A stretch of DNA of 64,000 nucleotides from Mesotaenium endlicherianum. Taxonomy: Eukaryota; Streptophyta; Zygnematophyceae; Zygnematales; Mesotaeniaceae. The stretch covers positions 251,099-315,098 of the forward strand of contig WELA01004839.1 of assembly GCA_009602735.1 (NCBI GenBank), in the 5' to 3' direction. Below the pieces are notes generated by a model. The model saw nothing but the letters and a program-made list of their open reading frames with translations, had not been told where the DNA came from and did no database searches. Positions 33,740-44,200 of this stretch are shown here, one piece after another; within the stretch, counting starts at the first letter, position 1, and every line of letters starts with the position of its first letter. The translations under genes and the position numbers were made by a program.

Positions 33740-34400
33740 GCAAATATGAAGGGTTGTAACATTAATGGGTGTGGAAGTTAGGGGCTTGGCACTCTCACTA
33801 GTTCTCATAGAGAGACATGCAAATGGTGACCATAGTCACAGGGTGTTGGCAAATTTAGTATAAAAGCTAACAAGCTTATAACCAAATGGGCACTTAGGGG
33901 CAAAATGACGAGATCGTGCCCCGTGCAGCTGGCACTTGATAGGCTATGGAAGGCTGTAATGTTAATGGATGAGGGATTTAGAGGCTTGGCACTTTTCCTA
34001 GTCCTCATGTAGAGACATGAGAATGGTCACCACAGTCACAGGTTGTTTGCAAGAATAGTGTAAATGTTCATAATTTATAGGCAAATTGGTACTTTGGGGC
34101 AAAACGACAAAGTCAGACCCCTGCAGCCGGCGCTTGTGCAGTTGCCAAGGGTTGCAATACTTATGGATGAGGGAGTTAGAGGTTTGGCACACTCCCCAAT
34201 CTCATACAAAGACATGCAAATGGTCACCACTTTCACAAAGTGTACAGATGGTCAAGGAATATGTTGATAAGTAATAGACAAATGGGTCCTTTGGGGTGAA
34301 ACAACGAATTTAACTCCGCGCAGCTGCCGCTTATGCATTTGTCAAAAGTTGTAATATACATGGATGTGAGAGTGAGGAGCTTGGGACGACATCTGCGCGC
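33740..34400. repeat. ~195-bp satellite, about 3.3 copies
   Basis: Units start GTTGTAA.ATTAATGG at about 33757, 33952, 34144 and 34346 (spacings ~195, 192, 202) and share GAGACATGCAAATGGTCACC and GGGGCAAAA.GAC. The sequence matches the 26.3-27.7 kb satellite in inverse orientation (reverse complement there: GTAATATCAATGGATGA.GAAGTTAA...AAGAGACATGCATTC). Confidence 0.75.
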
Positions 34401-35540
34401 AACGAAGTCCAAGGTGCCTTAGCCGCTATGTGAGTAAGTTCCTCTAGTGTGGTTTTGGCGTTACACTGTTGGCTTGCGCTTGCGCGCTAAGTGTCAACGC
34501 ACAAACACAGTTGTTGTGCGCTGAGGCTAGCAGCGATGCGTCGGCTAGCAACTTAGGGTACATTTCACACACTTAAAGGGTGACCTTACGCACTTAAAGG
34601 TCAACTAGGGTTGTCGCATGTACGAGATAATATGTTATAATAGTGCAGTTAACATATGTATTAATAAGGTATAGAGGTTGTGATCATCAATCAAAAGGTA
34701 TAATGAAATAAATGTCACAGAGACATTAGTGTGACTATATTTTGCACACCAATGGGCAAAGCTTAGACGGTTCTCAAATTTGAGCTGGTCCTCACGACCG
34801 ACATACCCAACACATAGCCAATCATATAACACAACAAATGAATGAGAAATTGGTGTAAGCTGTAGACTGCCTGGCTTCAAGCCACACAAGCTATGAAACA
34901 AATTTTGCCATGAATGGTTACACGTTCATTACTTGAAGTGTACATGCATAATATAACATGAGGGATATGTCGCCATCTTCTTGTGCAACTTGACCATGGT
35001 TGTAAGCTTGGGTGTACATATAACTGCACCTTGGCATGCAAAATGCATCTGATGGTGTTAAGATTGCTACATCCTTGACATTCTTCAAGCTTGGACTTTC
35101 AAGTGGCATATGTGTGGCTGATCTTAGGAAGTGGAGTCAAAAAATAATAGTGGCTATAAGCATTATTTGTGGTAAATCGTAACATTATAGGTAGTCATTA
35201 CACCATAAAATATCAAAGTATAATATTCTCAATCTCTAGAGGCTATGGACTTTTTCGCTTGAGCGGGATTGGCTCATGAGATGTTTGCCACATGAAATAT
35301 ACCAGCACGATAATGGATACGTAAGTTCATTGTACACTGCAAGCCAAGGACATGGCACACAAACTCACTCATGACGCTAATTTGACACCTTGTTGGCAAT
35401 TTGAACCTTTCGCTAAAAGTGCCAAATCTGTGATATTTTATGTCGTATGGGTCTCAACTTCCTAACAGTTTTGTACAGATTATAACAACCACCTACTCAT
35501 TTGAATACAAATTTCTCCAAAAAGTCAGCTTTCTTCAAAA
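34401..35540. other. Non-coding interior of the transposon
   Basis: AT-rich DNA without coding signal. 34560-34615 carries CACACACTTAAAGGGTGACC and CGCACTTAAAGGTCAAC, inverted relatives of the CTTTAAGTGTG repeats at 24.6-26.1 kb. Nothing else stands out. Confidence 0.6.
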
Positions 35541-35559
35541 AAAACTATGTACACTTACC

Positions 35560-37990
35560 AATATCATCCTCACAAAGCACACGCCCTAAAACACGCACAC
35601 ACACAAACACAAACAGACGGAAAAAACCACGCAAGCACAAGCACACGACCTTTTGCACACGCATACACACAACACACACAAGATCAAATGCACACACACA
35701 TACACTCTCACACACGCACACACACACACCTTCAAACCTTCTCGCAAAACCTTAAGGCATTTCATGCAAAAGCATAAAAAACATTAGCGCGCCAGCCACA
35801 TGCACAATCTTAAACAAGGTCCCACAGGCACACGCACACACGAATATATACATGTACATATGTGCAAAGATATGTACACACGCATGCGCATAAACACACA
35901 CAATCATCAGCAACATGACATACGCGTGCACACAACAACACACACAAACACACACGCACACACAAACATGCACACGCTCACATGGGGCCACACACACACA
36001 TGCATGCACATACACGCAATGCACACACAAACATAAGCACACACTTGACTACTCTACAAACACAAACACACAAATGCACGCACACATGCACACACCCGCA
36101 GACGGGCGCACACACACACAAACGTGCACACACGCGCACAAGCACACACAAGAACACACACATACTCGCACACATGAACACACACGAACAGAATCACAAG
36201 CACGCACCACGCACCACGCACACACACTTAAGCACAGTTACGCACACACAGGGCACCTACATGCAAATACGCACGCCCCTATGTGCACAACAACAAGTGC
36301 ACATACACACATGCAAGCACACGCGTGCACACAGGCACACACGAATGCACACACTTGCACACATGTATAAACACACGCACAAAAGTACACACTTACACAC
36401 ACACACATGCGCACTTACACACATGCACGCACACATGCACAACCACACATACATGCACACGCACACATGCCCACACGCACACAATCCCACACGCAAGCAC
36501 ATTCATACACACAAAACACAAAACAATCCCACATGCATGATGACACAGAAACGCAGACACACACAACACACACATACGCACAAACGTAGGCGCACACGCA
36601 CACACGCACACACCTTAAATCCTTAACCTAAATCTTGAACCCTTACATACAAAAGTACACCAACTCACATTAGTGAACCAGCGACACGCACATACCAAAA
36701 CGAGCTCAACATGCACACGCACATACGAAGATGTACACATAACCATGTGCACATAAGAGTACACACGCATGCGCATTAACACACACACGCGCGCAAACAT
36801 GACATACGCATACACACAAGAACATCCACACACAAACACACACGCACACACATGCACACACACCCACACACACCCACACCCAAACGCACATCCACACGCA
36901 CACACACGCACACACACACACGCACACTCGCACACACACACACACGCACACACGCACACCTTCAACCCTGACCTTAAACCTTTACATACTAAAGGACAAA
37001 ACTAATATTAGTGAGGCAGCCCTACACACATATTAGACAACCTCGACATGTACAGGCACATACAAAGATATACACACTCATGTGCAAAGATATGTACACA
37101 CACATGCGCATAAAACTCACACACGCATACACACGCACACATGACATGCGCATGCACACAAGAACATATATAAATACGTATACGCCCCCACACTCAGACA
37201 CACACGGACACCCACAGGCACATCCACACACACCCACACAGAAACACACATCCACACGCGCACATACACACACACACACGCACAAAGACACACTTGTGCA
37301 CACACACACACGAGCACACAAGCACACACGCAAAGTCGCAGACCTAAACAAGCACACGCACACCTTAGACCCTACACCCTACTAAAGCACAAAAAATTGT
37401 CATGAATGAGCCAGCAACACACACATACAAAAAACAAGAGCAACATGCACACACACATACAAAGATATACACAACGCATGTGCAAAGATATATACACGCA
37501 TGCACATAAAGACACACGCATACATGCGCACACATGACATATGCAAGCACACCAGAACACACACAAACAACGATCACTCCCACACAGACACGTACATTAC
37601 CCCCTCCCCTTCCCCCCCAAGAAAAACAAAAAATAAGCACAAACACACGACCACAGGCACCGACGCATATACACACATACACACATGCACACACACACGC
37701 ACACACATGCGTACACACACGCAAACACATACACACACACACACACAGACGTACACACGCACACACACACACGTACACACACGCAATGAGATCCACCCAT
37801 ACACAAACAAAAGACATCCGAACTCTTACAACCCACAATCAGGAAGACCCGCTGAAATCCAAGAGACACCCCTAATTCCAAAATGCCAAGTGTTTAGCCA
37901 ACACACTCACCACCCTCTCCCCTGACACACACATGAGCTGTGACCTACATACTATTGCGACACCCCCACACCCCCACCCACACACACAAA
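35560..37990 (-). repeat. CA-rich satellite, inverse counterpart of the TG satellite
   Basis: ACACACGC-type runs are punctuated at about 35740-35870, 36610-36770, 36950-37120 and 37360-37500 by a conserved non-repetitive segment. On the minus strand it reads TTTATGCGCATG..GTGTACATATCTTTGCACATG, then ATATCTT.GTGCGTG, GTCGAG.T.GTTTT, GGCTGG..CACTAAT, TTTTGTATGTAAAGGTTTAAGG. The same segment punctuates the left-hand array at 21.0-21.7 kb in the opposite orientation. The array lies downstream of the accessory gene. 37991-38430 is unremarkable apart from a short ATGCAACCT repeat near 38200. Confidence 0.85.
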
Positions 37991-38430
37991 ATAACTCACA
38001 CACGCCTGCAAGGCAAAATCTCAAATATAGAGCACCTTAACCTCTAAAACAAACATGTTTAGAAGGTGCATTTACACTCAACAAGAACATGAGTTTACAC
38101 ACAAAGATGCCACACACACGTACATATCCTTCCACGATGCTTGCTAATATAAACAAAGCTCACACGCAGGCTTCATAAATGACTCTGCAACCTGCAATGC
38201 AACCTCCCATGCAACCTACAATGCCCTAATATGGCACGTTGCAGGTTCATGAAAAGAAAGACAATGACCATGAAGAAAGTCAGCACACATTCAAAGTAAT
38301 CAAAATAATGTTAGTCATTTCAACGTGGCCTTCAATGCTTGACCCCAAGACCTAAGCTTATTGTTGAAGCACATCTCTATCTTTGAGCTATATATATCAT
38401 TACAGTGGTTGCATATCCTACTTCATTGCT

Positions 38431-39963
38431 TCAAGGAAAATGCTTATAGATGAGGTCCACAATTGAGATACTAGTTGCTTCGTCTACTGATAAGTGACTT
38501 AGCCACTCCAAAGGCTCCCACTCTTTCGTGACATCTACTGTATAAGTTTGTAAGACAACATTGACCTTCGCATCTGCAATATTGAATGATTCAAATATCT
38601 CTCGAATAGTCACAAGGCTGTTTCTTGCCATTTCAGACCTCATCACAGGAGTGAAAACATGAGGAGAGGAGTCAGGACAATCTCCACATAGGCCACCTTG
38701 GGCAACCCCTGCTGGCATGGCTCCTGTGGCAGATGCCTCAGGTATTTCTCCATCCATTTGTTCCTCACTTGTGCCACCTTCAACCACGTTAGGAACTAGT
38801 GCTGCTGCCTCACATGGTACACACCCCGACCCACTATGCTTTGAGCTATCCCCCTTAAGCCGTTTGTTACACGAAGGGTTCTTATGACAATAAGAACAGA
38901 TGGAATGACATTTGACCTCCAGTTTCCTACAGATTCGATGGTAGAGGGTGCTGCTATTCAACAATTCTTCGGCTGCCCCCATGGCAAACCCATCCGTCAA
39001 ATCCCTTTCTCCCTTCTCTTTGTCCCCTCTCCTTACTACTAAAAATACTACAGCAGTTCCACCACCAGGATAACGAGTCACAAGTTGATTAGCTTTATTG
39101 TAGAAGCTCCTAGTGATAGAGGTGAAGCTTACACGCGTCTCATTCTTCTTCAAGTTCTTCGCTTTCTTAAGGGCTTTTTTCTCATTGGCCAATGCCTTCA
39201 AGTTGAGATTACAATGGGGACACTTTGGTTTACAGAGAGGAATTTTCTTCTCACAACCAGGGCAGCCTCTAACTAGGCCAGCATTTGGACCCGGTTGATG
39301 AGAATGAGAACCTGACAGGTTTTCAGAATCTGCTCCGCAAGAGGTATCTGGAGGTGGCCTGTCGCTTCCATCAACAGGAGAACCCTCGCCTATCCCTTGA
39401 GAAGCATCTGACAGATTGTGAGGAAGGGTGGAGCCATGAGGTATCTCGCTTCCAGTAGCAGCAGCTTGCACACGTTTAACATCCACGTAGCTATCAAAAT
39501 CTATACCACCCCTTACATACCACCCACATTGGTGCACATCGCATACTAAAATGCACTACATTGTAGTAAGTTATGAAGTGAGACTTACCGTAAAACTTGT
39601 GGGATCTCCATCAGGTGCTTGCTGCTCCCACCCACAATATTTAACCAAGAATTCCATCATCCACACCCCATCAGCAGCAGCCCATTTCTTCAAATTTTTT
39701 GAACAAGAACCGGGATTTGCTAGTCCTAGGTTGACAGCTACAGTGTGCCACTGTTGATGGTTAAGGTTGAACTTAGCCCACTGCTTCACATTAGCATTCT
39801 TTGCTACGTCTATAATGTGGCTAATTAAATGAGCTATATGCACCTCCTTGTGTTGGAGTTTTTTAGTGGCATTTGAAAGGGATTTTTTGTTTTTCTCCCT
39901 CCAAAGTTCCATAAGGTCCACAAATATGCCTTTCTCAGTGAGGGATAGGATAGTTTTCGACAT
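38431..39963 (-). CDS. Accessory protein of the KDZ element, zinc ribbon, ~499 aa
   Basis: Exon 1 (39963-39589, ATG 39963, MSKTILSLTEK) encodes 125 aa of helical, basic sequence. It ends at ACG|GTAAGT, and reading on gives a stop within six codons. Exon 2 runs to TGA-type stop 38431; the only in-phase acceptor I see starts it at 39555, implying a 33-bp intron, so the junction is uncertain. Exon 2 contains a two-pair zinc ribbon CPGC...CKPKCPHC (~223-240), a Lys-rich helix, a second Cys cluster (KCHSICSYCHKNPSC) and an acidic C-terminus ending YKHFP. I do not recognise the family. It starts 118 bp inside the right TIR and runs toward the transposase, the arrangement seen in two-gene elements such as MuDR. 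A DNA-binding or regulatory partner of the transposase is a guess. Confidence 0.75.
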
Positions 39964-40080
39964 CTCTTCACCAAGTTATGAGTCTGTTGCTGCATTGAGC
40001 GCTTTGTACAGCTCTGTAGTGCGAAGGAATGCTAAGACAAGTTAAGACAGACTGCTATATACCTGAAGCGGATGTGGGAA

Positions 40081-40383
40081 CTGCAAGCGGGCTAGACAAG
40101 AAATGCTAGCGGGAACTAAATTGGTGAATTTGGGCAGATTTGGGTGGGAACGCAGGCATTTATTCGCACGCTCTTTGAAAACTTACGCGTACGAAATTCT
40201 GACGCTTGCACGAGGCAACCGTGCGGGCTCAGAGTGGCTCAGAGGATCGAAGGCAGCTACCTCACGCCTTTACACCGAAATGGCGAAAAACGCGATTTGG
40301 TGGCAGGCCAAATCGCGAACAACTCGATTTAGCAAAATGGTTTTTTGGCAAAATAATCGATTTAGATTGAGAGGATGGGTTGG
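40081..40383 (-). repeat. Right terminal inverted repeat
   Basis: Reverse complement of 15413-15717 with few differences; ends ...GAGGATGGGTTGG at 40383. It lies 118 bp upstream of the accessory gene ATG and probably supplies its promoter, as the left TIR does for the transposase. Confidence 0.95.
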
Positions 40384-40388
40384 ATATG
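40384..40388. repeat. Right target-site duplication ATATG
   Basis: Matches 15408-15412; the two TIR termini start exactly at the duplicated bases. 40389-41222 is then host DNA with no recognised feature, presumably the upstream region of the next gene. Confidence 0.7.
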
Positions 40389-41222
40389 CTGAGGGGGAGA
40401 TGCTTCTTGACGGTAAGTGGCCTAATTACCAGACCGGCGCACATAACTGTCACAGAAACGCACTGTAAACTGGAAGTTTTTGTTCAGTGGCTCCAATCCA
40501 AACCTGTTCAAGTGTGTTCAACCATGTTCAACAGTGTTCAATCAATTGGGCTTTCTAGGTGTCGACTAGGAATCACTTGGCGCACATAGAGCCTACTTTC
40601 GGCGCCGTCCATGAGAGCGACAGCTGTTGATCGAAGACCAAACGAGAAATGAGGGGTGTATGAGGGTGTATGTGTGGGACTAATTTGAATGGAATTCCTC
40701 CGAGCGGTTGGGTCAGCCACGTCTCATCGAGCGCACAGTATGCTTGCAGCTGAGGTTGGCTGAGGTGAGCAAATGTGAGCAAATGGGTCTCCTCGAGCAT
40801 CCTCCAATTAGGCGGCTGTTCCTTGAAATTTCGGTGGCAAATTTACGGAAAAGTTAAAAATCGAAGCTCGACAACGAACTTTCTAGCTCGATTAAAATTT
40901 CGACAGCCTGCAGGTCAGGAGTCAGGACAGCCCGTCCTAAAATAGGAACTTGAAGGTGGCACACACAAATTAAGTAGACAGGCCGTCCGCTCCTTCGCTA
41001 CACTAGGGTAGTTGATATCTAGGAGGAAGGAAAACTACATGCTATGTACGCATCTTCCGCGAGGCAGTGTCTAGACATAGATTCAAGGCGAGCGCACGCG
41101 GGACGAGTCAGCCAGGACGACTGTTTAAGTTGATTATTTGACGGCTTTGCAAGTTTCTTTGCTGGCCTAAGGGACGGGGGTTGTTGGGGTGAAAGTTAGG
41201 CTGGATGAAGGTTGTATGAGAA

Positions 41223-44200
41223 ATGATATCCATACGAAGGTTGCAGGAGCAGTCTGGCAAGTTCTGCTTTGCAGTAGACTGCCAGGTAACTAGTAGTAAG
41301 ACTGCCCATGCTACTTATACTACACGGACGCGCAAATTTCGCTGTGACTTCCGTGGATTCGATGACATAGATGCCCGGGGAAAGGCCCTGCGTTTTGCTC
41401 GCAGTACAGATACTTTTTCAGCTTTTCGAGGTTTTCTTTTCAATGAGTTTGAAGCAGCAGGAGCAGGTCCTGATGCAGGAAAGCGGAAACAGCGCCACTA
41501 TGTGTCCGTCCGTCAGAATGACCAACTAGGGTTGCGTTTCATTGTAGCCATGTGCCGCTGTGATGGGGGTGGCACGAAAGCTATGTCGTTCAAAGTGGAC
41601 AGTGGCCTCGGAAACGACGAGGAGGCAGTCAAGCGAGCAACACTATTTCTCAGGAGTTGTGCTTCTGAGCGCTGGAAGAAGAACTTGCCTGTTGCCCCTC
41701 TGGCACGTGAGCAAAGCAGCACCGGACATTTGAGAGAGCGGGCGTTAAAGCATGAGTGTGCTTACGTAGAGTTAGATCAGGGGGAAAAGGTGGACTGTGT
41801 GTGTGGGAAGAATCGAAGCAGGGGCTTGATGATGGCCTGTGAGAGATGTGGTGCTTGGGAGCACGCTGAGTGTCAAAATTTCAGAAACGGTCGCCAGGTC
41901 AGTCACCACGACTTCTTTTTGTTAGTGAGGAGGTTCGAACTTAGTGGTCACCCAGCAGGAAGTCATTTGGTTGTTGTGCTGAAGCTGTGTGTTCATTTTT
42001 TACTTTGCTGTTACCTTTTGTTGAATCAGGAAACTCTGTGCAGGTCTGAAAACCCTATGCAGGCATGTTGTAATGTGACGAAATGTTAGCAACTGTGCTC
42101 TGGTGACGAGGGGGAAGCTTTTATTCATCTTTGCAGATTCCTGCTGATTACATCTGCTCTGCCTGCAAGCGAGCTGAGAAGGAGGAGGTGATTGTCCTGA
42201 AGCTCTTGGAGCAGGTTAGTAGTTTACGGCAAAGTGGGTCGTATTCACGCCTATCTTTCAGGTGCAAAGGCGGATAGTGACTTCTTGCTTGGCGCAGAGC
42301 AGACCGGAGATAGAACCAGGTTCTTGACATACGGACCAGTGTAATTTATGCAGGCATTGACAGACTGACAGGATCGACGACTGCAGCAGGCCTAGCTCCT
42401 GGGGGTTTTGTACATAGAGATTCAGATTGATTGGCTTCAGTACTTCGCGAATAAGGATCAGTAGCCTCCCTGGCACGACGCCATTGGACGTGGTTGAAGT
42501 ATTTCGCCAGGAATTGCAAATGCTTGACCAGGGGATGCAGATGCATACATATTGTGTATATGTCCAGGATGCGATTGGGATCAAAGTTTGGTCCTCCTCT
42601 TTTGACATGAGGTTGGAAGCACAGGGGCGTGGAGAGCAGGACATGTGTTCTTGCCCAACTCAAAAGAACTCCAGTTCGCCAGTATTTGCGAGATGCAGGA
42701 ATGCAAGGGCGTGGACGTTTTTGTCGATTCCTAGGCATGTTGAAGCAGGTAAAGAATGTGATCAGGAGCTCATTCGGATGCACAGTTGCGGGGAATATTG
42801 CAGGGAGAGGATTGGGATTATGCAATACAAGAGGTGCAGACAGATGGCAAGGGACTGGAGCTGGAGAGGGATGAGCAGTACTGTTGCTCCATTTGCGCCT
42901 GTGAGGACAATGAAGATTTCCAGGCACTGGTGAGTTTCTTGTCTGCATGTGCCATCAGATTCACTCTGCATCTGCCTCCGCAACCACGCCCTAGATCTGG
43001 TGTAAGGAGTATGCCTCATACAAGAGATCAAGTTGACAGGAAGTGGAAGTAGGCTGAATTCTGACACGCAGTATTGTTGTGACCTGTGTCTCAGGTTCAA
43101 TCGTGCTCCTGCGAGGGCCCCTCGTTCTTTGTGCATCCTGCCTGCATGGAGGCCGCTCGATGCGCAGCAGGCTCTAGCCCCCTTCCAAGGGACTCCTCTT
43201 GTGGATTGAAGCTAGGGTTGAATGGCCTCTGCCAGGTCTGTGGTGGAGTGGGAGCTGATAGCCCCATAGCGAGCAATATGAGAGCGCGCGATGACGGCGT
43301 CAGGGGGGGAAGAAGAGGCCAGAGGGAGGGCCATGTTGGAAGGGGAATCAAGCGCCTGCGAAGTGCCGCGCAGAATGGAGGCCTCAGAGAGATGAGGAGC
43401 AGCCCTAGGGAGAAGCTCAGAGCAGTGAAGGATGAGGCTGAGGAAAGTGAGCAGTCTTCGGGGGATGGTCATCGGGAGATCCCGAAAGTGGTGCTCAAGG
43501 TTTTGAGGGCAAGCAAGCTTGAAATCAAAGAGGAGGGCGCGGAGCGCGGGCGCAGCAACGGTTTGGAAGATGATGCTCTTGCCAGGCCTGAGCAGGCCGC
43601 ACAAGAGGGAACGCCCCGGGTATGTATCGGCGTCGCCTCGCCTGCTAGGTCTCGATGGTGATCACAGATTCGTGACGCGGTGTTCTAGTGCTTAACTCGT
43701 TCTGAGTGGTTGGTCCACAAGAAACTGGGTCGACTAGTCATTGTTCAACGCTTGTCCAACACTAGTTGCATCATCTTTCATCAGCAACATGTCGCTTGGC
43801 AAGTATAGGTAGCAGGCACAACGTTGTGAAGTCTCGTACCGCAGGACCGGCCACATTGCACGTACATACGTTCTGGAGTTTCCTTTCAGGGGTCTGACTA
43901 ACTGATGATGCTGCTGTCTGCTGCTGCGGAGTTACAGGCAGAGCCGAGTCTCCCTGTGTTGGGGCGGAGATACAGCGATGCAGCCGCAACCACCGTGCCC
44001 ATCAAGAAACGACGCCTGCAGCTCATGGACAGGGCTCCCTCGGCTGCTGCTGCTCCGTCCCACCCCGTGCCGCACCCATCTCCATCTCACCAGATTCTCC
44101 ATTCCGTATCAGGCCCAGCCTCGAGGGACCCCCTCAACAACGACGCCCAAGGCACAGCAAGCCCTGCGCCGCCTGATCACGGCGACACTGAAATGCGGGA

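Larger units (their letters stand above)
15413..40383 (+). mobile_element. 24,971-bp KDZ-superfamily DNA transposon
   Basis: The ends are inverted copies over ~305 bp (15413-15717 and 40081-40383) with only a handful of differences, starting CCAACCCATCCTCTC. ATATG is duplicated outside. Two convergent genes start just inside the ends: a KDZ transposase (+) and an unknown zinc-ribbon protein (-). Non-coding layers inside are repeated in inverse order on the two sides: TG-rich satellite, CTTTAAGTGTG repeats and a ~190-bp satellite. Two Ty3/gypsy fragments sit at the centre (28.4-33.4 kb), probably nested insertions. TIR similarity and an in-phase transposase suggest recent activity. Confidence 0.88.

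Noticed and set aside
33740-34400. CRISPR-like array
   Set aside because: Units are ~195 bp, contiguous and diverged without unique spacers; this is a satellite, in a eukaryotic genome.
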